In this document: piece by piece, positions 1 to 9,089 of the stretch | Position numbering within the stretch: the first letter of the stretch is position 1 | Layout: every line of letters begins with the position of its first letter | Assembly: GCA_963678275.1 (NCBI GenBank) | Contig: OY782765.1 | Location: forward strand, 4,092,001 to 4,156,000 | Length of the DNA: 64,000 nucleotides | Reading direction: 5' to 3' | Origin: G963677445 sp963678275 | Lineage (GTDB): Bacteria; Bacteroidota; Ignavibacteria; Ignavibacteriales; Melioribacteraceae | Made by a program: the position numbers and the translations under genes | Notes under the pieces: model-generated | Database searches by the model: none | Told to the model about the DNA's origin: nothing | Seen by the model: the letters and a program-made list of their open reading frames with translations, nothing else

Positions 1-150
1 TTTTCACGCAGTGAATTCCCCGTGGGGGCGGTTCAGCCGGTTTATGGATTTAGAATCGCGGCCTGATTATCGGCAACATGTTATTTGTGGGCTTTTTGAC
101 AAATTTTGCTCCTTAGATTATCCTCAACATGTTGGCGTTAGTGTATTAGT
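1..150. repeat. Dispersed non-coding repeat, copy A
   Basis: This stretch is repeated almost base for base at about 226-375, and its core (from the segment AATCGCGGCCTGA to CAACATGTTGG) recurs at 32551-32649. It contains the short palindrome AACATGTT twice in related contexts, GCAACATGTT and TCAACATGTTGG. No reading frame is shared between the copies, so it is a dispersed non-coding element and not a gene. It starts at the window edge and may extend further left. Confidence 0.7.
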
Positions 151-225
151 AAGAGCTTAAATTTTCCCCACGCAGAGCTTGAGGGAAATCCCCCGAAGGG
201 GGTTAAACCTAATAGCCACGGGGTG

Positions 226-375
226 TTCACGCAGTGAATTCCCCGTGGGGGCGGTTCAGCCGGATTATGGATTTAGAATCGCGACCTGACTATCGGTAAC
301 ATGTTATTTGCGGGCATTTTGACAAATTTTGTTCCCTGGATTATCCTCAACATGTTGGCGTTAGTGTGGTGATAA
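226..375. repeat. Dispersed non-coding repeat, copy B
   Basis: This is the second copy of the element at 1-150, separated from it by about 75 bases with their own GC-rich hairpin (CCCCCGAAGGGGG near 190-205). Differences from copy A are single-base substitutions only. The two copies form a short direct tandem arrangement; a third, more diverged copy lies 32 kb away. Confidence 0.7.
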
Positions 376-385
376 GAGCCTATAT

Positions 386-859
386 GAAAACCAATGGGTA
401 ATGAAAAGACAACCAACTATTAAATGAACGTAACTGAACAGATATACAAGCGCCAATATATGGTTTGCCTGACAGAGCATGTGCTATAAATATCATATTC
501 GATTGATTTGAATTTTGCCTGGGAGATCTTAAAGGATTTGGTTATCTGGAGAAGGTTTGTGAATCCTCTACAAGGCAAATAAGATAAAAAAGAACCTTGT
601 AGAGGTTCCATTATTGTAGTATATTATAGACAATTTGAAAATCATCTCTGTAGGAGATGCATAAAATGGCGCTTAAACTGCATCATATTAAAAATATTAC
701 AATGCCAATATATTAACAAAAAAAGAGCCGGAAGTATTTGAAATAAAGAAAATTTTATCAGTGATCGAAGTGGTTTGTCACTGGCTTAAATTCAATTATC
801 CGCTATATTTCACATAGAACCATATTCTTTGTAATATAAATATAATTAAAGGAGAAAAG
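386..859. other. Non-coding stretch with a hairpin repeat
   Basis: I see no gene here. At about 592-661 there is a diverged copy of the element found twice near 63.05-63.41 kb: an AACCTTGTAGAGGTT hairpin, then ATTATTGTAG, then a hairpin of the type CATCTCTGTAGGAGATG. A further CCTCTACAAGG arm lies at 565-575. The remainder is AT-rich and leads into the ribosome binding site (AAAGGAGAA) of the gene at 860. Confidence 0.5.
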
Positions 860-1678
860 ATGATCTCGAAAAGAAATGCAGTAATTATAATTTGCAGCTT
901 ATTATTAGTGATGCCCAATTTTTTATCCGGAATGCAAAATAACTGGGAAAAATTTCTGAAACTTAAAGAGAAATTTTATTTCCTGGATCGACAGAATTTT
1001 GAGGAAATAACATTTTTTATTGATACTCCCTTCCTCAATAAGGTTGCTGAAGATGTTGAAAAAAATATATCTGATCTAAATGGTAAAGCAACGCTTGAAT
1101 ATGATCTTAGATTATTTAGTTTAACTTTTAGCAAAAATTGTGGTATCCGGTTTAACAATCCACACTTCGAACTTTTGTTGTTATCCGATGAAGAGGAATT
1201 AAAAGAGTCAGTAATCTATTTGGAAAAGATGTTCAACCAACAGGTTGACAGAATAAAAAACCTGGTAAGCACTGCTATTGAAGACCTTTGTTCACCCCAA
1301 AAAGATAAGTACAAAAACCTAACTTATAAAACAATTGATGATACTGTTATCGTGAATTTTATGAAAGAAGAAGGTGAAGTAAAAACCGAAAAATATTATA
1401 AGAATATTGTTGAGGGAGTTGAATTAATTCAGGTTTCAGAATTCAAATCAATTGAAATTTATAAATTAACGAAAAATAATAAACTAATATTAGAAAAAGG
1501 TTCCGCTTCTAATCCAGTTCAGGGTGGTGAACTTATTTTAAGCGCAACATTTGAATATCAGTTTATTGATGGAATTACTTTGCCAAAGACAATCACCTCC
1601 CTTTTTGAATATAATGTACAGGGCGAATCAAAAAAAGGAGAACTAATTATTAACTTTTATGATTGCAAAATAAAATAA
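860..1678 (+). CDS. Secreted hypothetical protein
   Basis: The product has 272 residues. It opens with two basic residues and a hydrophobic stretch (about residues 8-23) that looks like a signal peptide, so export to the periplasm is likely. The mature part is rich in Lys, Glu and aromatic residues, with alternating hydrophobic patterns suggesting beta strands in the second half, loosely like LolA-type lipoprotein-carrier folds; I cannot assign a family. A good ribosome binding site (AAAGGAGAAAAG) precedes the ATG. The next gene starts three bases after the stop, so the two are probably co-transcribed. Confidence 0.75.
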   Translation: MISKRNAVIIICSLLLVMPNFLSGMQNNWEKFLKLKEKFYFLDRQNFEEITFFIDTPFLNKVAEDVEKNISDLNGKATLEYDLRLFSLTFSKNCGIRFNNPHFELLLLSDEEELKESVIYLEKMFNQQVDRIKNLVSTAIEDLCSPQKDKYKNLTYKTIDDTVIVNFMKEEGEVKTEKYYKNIVEGVELIQVSEFKSIEIYKLTKNNKLILEKGSASNPVQGGELILSATFEYQFIDGITLPKTITSLFEYNVQGESKKGELIINFYDCKIK

Positions 1679-1681
1679 CAG

Positions 1682-2422
1682 ATGAAATACTTCTACATTC
1701 AACTTTTATCTGTTCTTTTGATTTTCTCCTGCTCTCGCGGTGATGAAGAACTACCGCCGGGTGAAAGGCTATGGAAAATTGTGCCTGAAAGCAGAAGATC
1801 GGCTCATGTTTATAATAATATCAAGCCTGATATTGAAAAACAATTTTTATCGAAAAAACTCCATCCCGGCTCAGCGATATTTATCCGGATATTCAAAGAG
1901 GCAAATGAACTGGAATTGTGGGTAAAGAAGGGAGCCGGTTTTGAATTATTCAAAATATATGAGATATGTTATTATTCCGGTGATCTCGGACCAAAACTTA
2001 AATCGGGTGATGATCAGGCTCCCGAAGGATTTTATTTTGTGCCACCTTCAGGAATGAACCCTTCCAGCTCCTTTCATCTTTCATTCAATATAGGTTATCC
2101 CAATAAATATGACCGTCATTATAAACGGACCGGAAGTAATATTATGGTCCACGGAAGCTGTGTATCATCAGGCTGTTTTGCCATGACAGATAAAAACATT
2201 GAAGAAATTTTCACTATCGCGGCAATGGCGCTTGAAAATGGCCAGCCCTTTTTCAGGGTGCATATTTTCCCTTTCAGGATGACAAAAGAAAACATGGAAA
2301 AACATATAAATTCTCCCTGGAGCTCGTTCTGGAAAAATCTTAAAGAGGGATTTGATTATTTTGAAGAGAAAAAACTCCCCCCTGATGTTGGTGTAAAAAA
2401 TGGGAACTATACATTCAAATAA
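1682..2422 (+). CDS. YafK-like L,D-transpeptidase lipoprotein
   Basis: A 246-residue protein with a lipoprotein signal (LLIFSC, lipidated Cys about residue 17). The YkuD/YafK signature is clear: His157-Gly followed by Ser-Ser-Gly-Cys165, where Cys165 would be the catalytic nucleophile. The downstream FRVHIFPFRM segment is typical of the YafK branch. Known members act on peptidoglycan: E. coli YafK (DpaA) removes Braun lipoprotein from murein, others make 3-3 crosslinks. The role here is either crosslinking or detaching envelope proteins. It follows the upstream secreted-protein gene by three bases, which suggests a two-gene operon. Confidence 0.85.
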   Translation: MKYFYIQLLSVLLIFSCSRGDEELPPGERLWKIVPESRRSAHVYNNIKPDIEKQFLSKKLHPGSAIFIRIFKEANELELWVKKGAGFELFKIYEICYYSGDLGPKLKSGDDQAPEGFYFVPPSGMNPSSSFHLSFNIGYPNKYDRHYKRTGSNIMVHGSCVSSGCFAMTDKNIEEIFTIAAMALENGQPFFRVHIFPFRMTKENMEKHINSPWSSFWKNLKEGFDYFEEKKLPPDVGVKNGNYTFK

Positions 2423-2514
2423 TTAGAAAATGACGATTTCGTTCGTCTAATTGATTTGTATAAGAGCCATTTTAACATTTTGAATGAATACACAAATATT
2501 TCGGGAGTAATACG

Positions 2515-3495
2515 ATGCCTGTATCTTTAATTAAAGTTTTCGCTGTAATACTTTTCTTTTGTTCCTTAACATTTGCGCGGGAGAACAAGAAAAATATACC
2601 GGAAGGTCCCGGTTATTACAAACTTCTTAATGGCGCGAGTTTACCTCTGAGCATCCCTTTCAGAATGGTTCGGAACAAACCGGTGATGGACCTTGAAATA
2701 AATGGAAAAATGGCCGCGCTTATGATCGATAACGGGGTTCTCTGGGACGAGGTGTGGTTATTCGGTTCACCCCTTGTTGAGGAGCTGAAGTTAAAGCCGA
2801 TAACTGATGGCTCTATTGAGGGGGCCGGTGAAGGTGACCCAACACAGGCTTATACATCAAGTAATTTAACACTCATATTCGGGGATATCGAATTTTATGA
2901 GCAGCCATCCCTGGTTTCACCGCCCGCGGCAGGATTCGCCCGGATGTTCCCCGGAACAGATGGCCAGTTATGCAATACATTCTTTAAACACTTTGCGGTT
3001 GAGTTCGATTTTATAAACAATCGTGTAATCCTTCACGATCCCGATACATATAAGTATTCAGGTGAAGGCAGTGTTCTTCCCATGACAACAGAAGAGATAG
3101 GAAGCCACACTGTGCCTTTCTCTTTTATTCTTTCAAATGGCAAAGAATATGAAGGAGATGTAATGATCGATTTCGGGGGTATCCGCGCGTTAAAGATTGC
3201 CCTGAATAATAAACATAATATTCAACTGCCTGAGGACGCCGCTCCCGGAAGAAGTTTCGGCGCCCAGGGTTTATCACGGGAATATTCCGGCAAAATAAAA
3301 AGTATGACTTTCGGCAAATACACATTCGATAACCCGGTTGTATATTTTGGAGACCGCAATACATCCAGGATTCACCCCGATAATCTCGGCATGATTGGCT
3401 TTCCTCTTTTCCGGCAATTTAATATTACATTTGATTATATAACAAATCATCTCTATTTTCATCCCAATGAAAATTTCGGGAAAACATTTGAGTAA
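2515..3495 (+). CDS. Secreted retropepsin/pepsin-like aspartyl protease
   Basis: The 326-residue product has a signal peptide (about residues 1-21). It contains two D-x-G-type motifs in hydrophobic surroundings, LMIDNG with Asp72 and VMIDFGG with Asp219, the arrangement expected for a two-lobed aspartyl protease of the bacterial retropepsin-like/PDZ-less class. The closing segment (LGMIGFPLFRQFNITFDY) resembles the end of these domains, where an LG.dfL motif precedes the final strand. The first motif reads DNG, not the usual D(T/S)G, so activity is less certain. The substrate is unknown. A ribosome binding site (GGGAG) precedes the ATG. Confidence 0.7.
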   Translation: MPVSLIKVFAVILFFCSLTFARENKKNIPEGPGYYKLLNGASLPLSIPFRMVRNKPVMDLEINGKMAALMIDNGVLWDEVWLFGSPLVEELKLKPITDGSIEGAGEGDPTQAYTSSNLTLIFGDIEFYEQPSLVSPPAAGFARMFPGTDGQLCNTFFKHFAVEFDFINNRVILHDPDTYKYSGEGSVLPMTTEEIGSHTVPFSFILSNGKEYEGDVMIDFGGIRALKIALNNKHNIQLPEDAAPGRSFGAQGLSREYSGKIKSMTFGKYTFDNPVVYFGDRNTSRIHPDNLGMIGFPLFRQFNITFDYITNHLYFHPNENFGKTFE

Positions 3496-3681
3496 AAATA
3501 TCCGCGTGCATCAGCGTTATTCGCGGGCGATATTTCCGCTGATCCCGCAGATTTTCGCGGAAAAAAAGATTTCTTCATTTACCTGCCATATGAAACAAAT
3601 TTCTTAAGATGAGGGTAAAAATGTTGTAGTAGCATAATTGAATTATAAAATTATTCGAAGCCCGGCATCCTGGAGGGCCTG
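3496..3681. repeat. GC-rich intergenic repeat remnant
   Basis: The segment at about 3502-3570 combines CGCGTGCATCAGCGTTATTCGCGGG with CCGCTGATCCCGCAGATTTTCGCGG-type sequence, giving several complementary arms (GCGGGAT/ATCCCGC-like). It resembles the ubiquitous intergenic repeat fragments of FCB genomes and is not coding. The last bases carry the ribosome binding site (GGAGGG) of the gene at 3682. Confidence 0.35.
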
Positions 3682-4959
3682 ATGAAAAAAGTTTACGGCA
3701 TTATAATTTCCTTACTTGTATTACTTATTGCCTGGTATTTTTTCAGCATACCGGCCGAAGAAGATGATGAAATTACCACAATAGAGGTAGATCTCAAAGC
3801 CGGTCCGGCACAGTTTTCACCTAACTATGTGATCCTTCATGAAGATAATATAATCCTTTTCAGAAATAATCGTGATCTTATCACAGGATTGAAAGTATAT
3901 AATTATGAGGAAAATTTTGTTGATGATCAACTTGCGGCTGAGTTATTCGTGGATGGAATAAATGATATAAAGTTAATAGATGATTCTCTTTATGGTTTAT
4001 TCGAGAACAGAGCAAATTTATTCTCCGGGGGCAAGTGGATAGAAGCTGATGAGAATCCTTTCCAGGCGCCAAAAAATTTCGAAAAACTTAGAAAAAGATC
4101 ATTTGGGTTGTCATTTGCTGATAACAAGTATAAAGTATATGGCATTGACGCTGGTGAATGGGGGGGATCGGTAATTTTTGAAGACAGAATTTCCGGAAGA
4201 TTATCCGGCTACAATAACCCGGGACCAAAAAATATTGCTAAATATAATGATAGCTACTATATCGATGGTAATTCTTTTCACCTCGGCATTTGGGTGGTAC
4301 AGGTCTCCAAAGTTTCTGACCCGGACAAATTATTGACTATTACCAGACAGTTTTTAGACAATTCTTCTGAGGTCCCGAACTATTTAGGAACAAGAACAAT
4401 CGAAAGTTTTCAGGGAGTAGATAAAATACAGTGGGAGTCAATTCTTGATTCATTAAAGCGCTTTACCACTTTGGGTAAAGAGATGGCTGATAAATGTAAT
4501 CCTTTTTATTCCTATGCGGATAATGATTCCTCTATCACCGAATCAATGAAAAAAGATTGTATGCTTTCAAAACTGTATTGGAAGAAAATGATGTTTTACA
4601 GAGATGAAAGAAGAAAGAAACTTCAAAACAATCATGGAGCTAATGCTCTCTTTTTTAAAGTTTACACGATAGATGATGAACCTTCAGTAGGCACTATAAC
4701 ATTTGAATGGAAGAATCAGCTAACACATTGTTTTGTTGACAGCTTACTTTATCTTTGCAGTATAAAAGACAATAAGGTCGATTCGGTTTATCATGTATTG
4801 CTTAACAATGTTCCACCGAATTCATGGTTTACATTCAGCAAATTTAAAGAAAAACAACTCATTACTCTTCTGAACGGCAGTAATGATCAAATGATCGTTA
4901 TCTGTTTTCTATTCGAAGGGGACAGGATTAGAAAATTTGTTATCAGGCGATCAGTTTGA
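3682..4959 (+). CDS. Membrane-anchored hypothetical protein, paralogue 1
   Basis: The 425-residue product has one N-terminal membrane segment (about residues 5-23) after two lysines, then a long extracytoplasmic part; it is a signal anchor or signal peptide without a lipobox. The body has propeller-like strands (phrases such as VILHEDNIILFRN and DSLYGLFENRANLFSGGKW), reminiscent of WD/Kelch-type repeats, but no family is recognisable. The neighbouring downstream gene is a clear paralogue with the same N-terminal motif and the same ending (ICFLFEGDRIRKFVIR). Good ribosome binding site (GGAGGG). Function unknown. Confidence 0.75.
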   Translation: MKKVYGIIISLLVLLIAWYFFSIPAEEDDEITTIEVDLKAGPAQFSPNYVILHEDNIILFRNNRDLITGLKVYNYEENFVDDQLAAELFVDGINDIKLIDDSLYGLFENRANLFSGGKWIEADENPFQAPKNFEKLRKRSFGLSFADNKYKVYGIDAGEWGGSVIFEDRISGRLSGYNNPGPKNIAKYNDSYYIDGNSFHLGIWVVQVSKVSDPDKLLTITRQFLDNSSEVPNYLGTRTIESFQGVDKIQWESILDSLKRFTTLGKEMADKCNPFYSYADNDSSITESMKKDCMLSKLYWKKMMFYRDERRKKLQNNHGANALFFKVYTIDDEPSVGTITFEWKNQLTHCFVDSLLYLCSIKDNKVDSVYHVLLNNVPPNSWFTFSKFKEKQLITLLNGSNDQMIVICFLFEGDRIRKFVIRRSV

Positions 4960-4991
4960 ATACATTACGAAAAAACGGGTTGCGCTATTTA

Positions 4992-6050
4992 ATGAGAAAA
5001 GTATATTTCTTTTTTATTTCCATGCTGCTTATTCTGATCCTCTGGTCTTATTTCAGCGCATCGATAAATGATGAGGATTCATTTACCACTATTGTAATAG
5101 AACTGGCTCCTGATTATCGTCTTTTCTCTCCCGACCAGGTTATACTTCATGAAGAGAATATAATTTTTCTCAGAAACGGGCAATCATCGGTTGATGAAAT
5201 TAAGGTTTTTAATGTGAAGAAAAACAGAGTCGATATATCTTTCGAGGAGAAATTATTTAAGCCGGGATTGATCAGAATCCGTCAGGTCGAAGGAAATCTG
5301 TATGGTTTGATAGATAACCGGATAAATAGATTTAGTAATGGCGCCTGGATATCGGCGGGTGAATTTAAGAAAAAGGTTGATATATCTGATGGTGAAATTC
5401 CAAAGAATTTTCTCAAACTCATTTATTCAGATGAAATTTACGATATATATTGCAGCGACGCCGGAAGTTCGGGGGCGTCTGTTTTATTCCATGATAAGGG
5501 AGCAAACAGTTATCTGGGAAATAATATGACGCTGCCGGTTGAAGTTATCCGGATTAATAAATCATACTGGATAAAGGGAGCAATAAGTTACGGAGATTAT
5601 GGGCGAATACAGGTAAAACGATTTAATGCCCCCAAAAAACTGACAAAAATAATAAATAAAAAATTTGTCTATGAATACCCCGCCTTTGGTTATATTGAAA
5701 ATGCCAGGCTATCTGCACCGGAAGAGAATCCCTGGGTAACGGATATCTATGATAGTGAAAAGTGTTATGATAAAAGCGCTTATAAAACCAGCGCTGAGAT
5801 TAACTGGAATGGCAATTTGTATTTATGTTCTGCCGATGATAAAGTGAAACTTACCCAAATTGGAATAAACCAAACAGAACATAAATCAATAACACTCCTC
5901 AACAATAATAAAGGCCTGTATAATGTTTCTCAATCTCGGTTTAATAAAACACTTTTGCTTTCTCTGTTTTTTCACCAGGGCAGAGATGAAAATATTGTAT
6001 TATGTTTTATCTTCGAAAAAGGAGAAATCAGAAAATTTGTTTTCAGGTAA
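4992..6050 (+). CDS. Membrane-anchored hypothetical protein, paralogue 2
   Basis: The product has 352 residues from the ATG at 4992 and is a paralogue of the upstream gene: MRKVYFFFISMLLILILWSYF aligns with that protein's anchor, and both share VILHE.NI.FLRN and the C-terminal CFIFEKGEIRKFVFR. I chose 4992 because it puts the start exactly at the paralogue's start; a TTG at 4956 overlapping the upstream stop is the alternative. It lacks about 80 residues found in the middle of paralogue 1. A tandem duplication followed by loss or gain explains the pair. Function unknown; probably faces the periplasm. Confidence 0.7.
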   Translation: MRKVYFFFISMLLILILWSYFSASINDEDSFTTIVIELAPDYRLFSPDQVILHEENIIFLRNGQSSVDEIKVFNVKKNRVDISFEEKLFKPGLIRIRQVEGNLYGLIDNRINRFSNGAWISAGEFKKKVDISDGEIPKNFLKLIYSDEIYDIYCSDAGSSGASVLFHDKGANSYLGNNMTLPVEVIRINKSYWIKGAISYGDYGRIQVKRFNAPKKLTKIINKKFVYEYPAFGYIENARLSAPEENPWVTDIYDSEKCYDKSAYKTSAEINWNGNLYLCSADDKVKLTQIGINQTEHKSITLLNNNKGLYNVSQSRFNKTLLLSLFFHQGRDENIVLCFIFEKGEIRKFVFR

Positions 6051-6137
6051 TTGTTGGGATATTTTCCTATGAGAATAATTATGTTATCCTGATTTCGAAA
6101 TAAGTTTTTTTGTAAAACATTGCTGATTCCGGATTAG

Positions 6138-6235
6138 ATTCCTGCCTTCGCAGGAATGACATTATCTTACTTTTTCTTGTTCAGAAAGTCGAGTCATTCC
6201 GGTTTTTGGCGCTTTTCCAAAAGACCGGAATCTAA
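6138..6235. repeat. Hairpin repeat, left of GIY-YIG gene
   Basis: A perfect hairpin (ATTCCTGC, loop CTTC, GCAGGAAT; 6138-6157) is followed by a larger imperfect one in which ATTCCGGTTTTTGG pairs with CCAAAAGACCGGAAT (about 6195-6232). A related hairpin occurs at about 6747-6793, on the other side of the nuclease gene. The first hairpin could also work as a terminator for the upstream plus-strand gene, although there is no clean T-run. Confidence 0.55.
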
Positions 6236-6261
6236 TGTCAGGAAAGTAAAAAGCATATATG

Positions 6262-6561
6262 TTATTCCAAATCAGGTAAAAAACTTTCGGATAAATCTTT
6301 CCATTCAGGATTGATTTTTTCGATTAAATTAATCTTCCACTCTCGTTTCCATCTTTTAAGTTGTTTTTCTCTTTTTATTGCGCAATTGATATCATTTGTT
6401 TGTTCAAAATAAACAAGATCATGAATGTGGTATCTTTTTGTAAATCCCTCAATTAGTTCCTTTTTGTGCTGGAAAACTCTTTTTTTTAAATCGTTCGTTA
6501 CCCCAATATAAATTACTCCGTGTTTTTTGGTCGCCATTATATAAATATAGTATGTGTTCAT
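6262..6561 (-). CDS. Small GIY-YIG endonuclease domain protein
   Basis: The 99-residue product is a stand-alone GIY-YIG nuclease domain of the UvrC/URI type. The N-terminal YYIYIM corresponds to the GIY element, followed by VIYIGVTNDLKKRVFQHK, which carries YIG and the conserved Arg, and then the conserved Tyr and Glu region (LVYFEQTND, AIKREKQLKRWKREWK). Single-domain proteins like this are abundant in FCB and candidate-phyla genomes, and their cellular role is unresolved. It sits alone on the minus strand between two related hairpin repeats. Length is normal for the family. Confidence 0.9.
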   Translation of the reverse strand: MNTYYIYIMATKKHGVIYIGVTNDLKKRVFQHKKELIEGFTKRYHIHDLVYFEQTNDINCAIKREKQLKRWKREWKINLIEKINPEWKDLSESFLPDLE

Positions 6562-6744
6562 TATCTTGTTGAGGATATTCTTTATTTATAAAAATGAATT
6601 CAGTAGGATTTAATAAAACGAAAAAAGAAAAAACCAGTAGGACTAATATTAAATTCTTGTTTATTTGCCTATGTTGTTGCCTACCCCACACAACTGGCGG
6701 GTGGCATGAATCATACCTAAGATGGTTTCAGACACCATGAATTA

Positions 6745-6800
6745 TGTCATTCCAGTTTGGCAACTGCTTTTTAGTTGGCAAGACCGGAATCTATTGCCGA
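6745..6800. repeat. Hairpin repeat, right of GIY-YIG gene
   Basis: ATTCCAGTTTGGCAACT pairs imperfectly with AGTTGGCAAGACCGGAAT across a short T-rich loop. It belongs to the same ATTCCGG...CCGGAAT class as the element at about 6195-6232. Non-coding. Confidence 0.5.
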
Positions 6801-6842
6801 ATTCTTTCTGATTTTTCTTTACTTTGTTATCTCGAACTCACA

Positions 6843-8066
6843 TTATTTACAGTCTATCAGTTCAAAAGGAATCACCTCCCATTTATCCAGGAATTCAGGG
6901 TTTTTGTTTTTGTTAAACCATAATAGTTTGCTGATTCTCAACTCATGATATCCCTTTCCCAGGTTTGCTGCTGATATTCTGGATATTCTCCCCTTCTGTC
7001 TGTTCTCCGGCAATTCAGATCCGTACAGGTTTAACTCTGTGATCTCGGTATCATCAATGAATATCCGGTAAATTGATTTTTCCGATACTGTAACCGAATC
7101 TTCCACATTATGAAACTTTTTTAACGGTGTTATATCAGATTTCAGATTACCCAGTGTATATGAGTCCTCGCGGAAATAACTGATAAAGAGTTTGATATCC
7201 TGCTGATCAATCCAGAATTTTCCTATCGCGGCTTTTGAAACTCTGAGATCATTATTCCTTCTCTCCAGATAGTGATCGTTATTAAGTTCAATCATCTCAC
7301 CACCCGAAACAAATTCGGTTGGATTTTCATTATTAAAATCAAAACCGGATATTCCCCGCAGGGAGAGCAGAGAAATAAACGCGAAATATAAAATAAAAAC
7401 CGGTAATATCTTTCTGATACCCAGGTTAGAAAAATATATACTGAATATGGAATCAAGAAATATTAACCGCAACCTTAATTTGAAACGGCTGTTTTTCAGC
7501 ACAGTTTCCGATAGAATCGCGTAAATACTAAATAAAAGAGTGGCCGGAACAACACCCAGCAGAATTATATATTTGATATAGACAACATTTATTCCTGTCA
7601 TATATAATATGGCAATAGGGAAAAATACAATTGTTGTTGTGCCGATAAACATCACAGATGAAAAAATAAATGAAAACAGCAGACTGCATATCTTTTCCAG
7701 TCTGATCACAAATGTTTCCGGCGGAGGGTATTCAGGTGAATTTTTCCCCCTTTTCTTTGGATTCTTTTTTACCCCGTGAGGGAAAACATAACTCAGCCCT
7801 ATCAATCCGGCCCAGATACCTCTAAGGACAAGATGAACAATAAGACCTGTCTTAAGTCCGTTCAGCATGATCAGGGTTACGATATAAAGATCTTTGCCAA
7901 CAACATATCTTACCCCATATTCCTGAATAAGCATAGCGAAAAAATTGAAGATAAGATCACTGAAAAGAAAGAGTGAAGTAACTGAAATACCTGAAATCAG
8001 GATTTCCGGTTCCCAGCTTCTGTTCTGTATATCGGTCAGCCAGTCGGGTGTCTCCATATTTTTCAT
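6843..8066 (-). CDS. Multi-pass membrane protein, hypothetical
   Basis: The 407-residue product has about six hydrophobic segments in its first 250 residues (for example around residues 23-50, 64-95, 130-160, 168-190 and 222-240), a charged Pro/Lys-rich loop at about 100-118, and a soluble C-terminal part of about 160 residues with regular beta-strand patterns. I recognise no family. It stands alone on the minus strand, with a ribosome binding site (AGGAC) before the ATG. The soluble tail probably sits on one side of the inner membrane; which side is not clear. Confidence 0.7.
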   Translation of the reverse strand: MKNMETPDWLTDIQNRSWEPEILISGISVTSLFLFSDLIFNFFAMLIQEYGVRYVVGKDLYIVTLIMLNGLKTGLIVHLVLRGIWAGLIGLSYVFPHGVKKNPKKRGKNSPEYPPPETFVIRLEKICSLLFSFIFSSVMFIGTTTIVFFPIAILYMTGINVVYIKYIILLGVVPATLLFSIYAILSETVLKNSRFKLRLRLIFLDSIFSIYFSNLGIRKILPVFILYFAFISLLSLRGISGFDFNNENPTEFVSGGEMIELNNDHYLERRNNDLRVSKAAIGKFWIDQQDIKLFISYFREDSYTLGNLKSDITPLKKFHNVEDSVTVSEKSIYRIFIDDTEITELNLYGSELPENRQKGRISRISAANLGKGYHELRISKLLWFNKNKNPEFLDKWEVIPFELIDCK

Positions 8067-8430
8067 ATAAAGTCCTGTCGCCGTTATTCAATCAGAACAA
8101 TATACAAAAGCTTTAAGAGATAAGAAAATCCGGTTTAACAACAGTTGTGTTGTCGGCAAGACCAGTCCACGCAGATTGCGGGCTTTAGCCCCTGAAATAG
8201 CACGGAGTGTTTTTCTCAACCGGTGAAAAGTTGAGTTTACAGTCAGCAGTTTCACGCAGATGATGAACTTTCGGTATATCCGCGATACCCAGACATTCTT
8301 TTTTGGCTATTGCCTTGTTTCCTGGAGAAATTCCCGATCTCCGCCTTGAACGGGGAGTTATTCCAATTTCGGTATCGGCGACTTTTTTTTGGGGTAGAGA
8401 TGGCAGTGTTGAATGAAAGGATATAAGAGA

Positions 8431-8460
8431 TGTAGAGACAAGGCATGCCTTGTCTCTACA
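8431..8460. repeat. Perfect 30-bp palindrome in the array unit
   Basis: The half-site TGTAGAGACAAGGCA is followed directly by its exact reverse complement, so the DNA is a perfect palindrome with no loop. The same element is found at 8961-8990 (one substitution), 11853-11882 and 12218-12247, once per full array unit. It could form a cruciform in DNA or a stem in RNA. Confidence 0.8.
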
Positions 8461-8510
8461 GTGGTTGAATATTTTGTACTACTCGGCAAAATAATAACCA
8501 CGGACTTCAG

Positions 8511-8670
8511 AGGCTGTGTGAAAAGTCTGGAACTCACCCTAAATCCCTCTCTTAAAAAGAGAGGGACTTTTAAAAAGTTGAGAATTTTGATCAATTTAAG
8601 CCCCTTCTCTTCCCAAGAGAAGGGGTTTGGGGATGAGTTTATAGAATTGCTCAAACTTTTCACACAACCT
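8511..8670. mobile_element. 160-bp MITE-like element, copy 1
   Basis: The element has terminal inverted repeats (AGGCTGTGTGAAAAGTCTG at the left against AGGTTGTGTGAAAAGTTTG read from the right) and is flanked by the direct repeat CTTCAG (8505-8510 and 8671-8676). Internally it has two hairpins: CCCTCTCTT/AAGAGAGGG and CCCTTCTCTT/AAGAGAAGGG. An uninterrupted array unit at 11927-11932 carries a single CTTCAG, which is the empty target site. It has no coding capacity, so mobility would depend on a transposase elsewhere. Confidence 0.75.
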
Positions 8671-9089
8671 CTTCAGGCCGTGGAACCCGGAAAATCCCCC
8701 CGGTTTACCGGGCTTTAGCCCAAAAAGTACCCCGGTGTGTTTTTCTCAACCGATGAAAGACTGAATCCGTAGTAAGTAGTTTCAGGCAGATAATGAACTT
8801 TCGGTATATCCGCGATACCCAGACATTCTTTTTTGGCTATTGCCTTGTTTCCTGGAGAAATTCCCGATCTCCACCGTGAACGGGGAGTTATTCCAATTTC
8901 GGTATCGGCTACTTTTTTTTGGGGTAGAGATGGCAGTGTTGAATGAAAGGATATAAGAGATGTAGAGACAAGGTATGCCTTGTCTCTACAGTGGTTGAAT
9001 ATTTTGTACTACTCGGCAAAATAATAACCACGGATTTCAGAGGCTGTGTGAAAAGTCTGGAACTCACCCTAAATCCCTCTCTTAAAAAG

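Noticed and set aside
420..611. 63-codon open frame on the minus strand
   Set aside because: It lies across hairpin repeat sequence shared with 63.05-63.41 kb, has no ribosome site and no protein-like composition.
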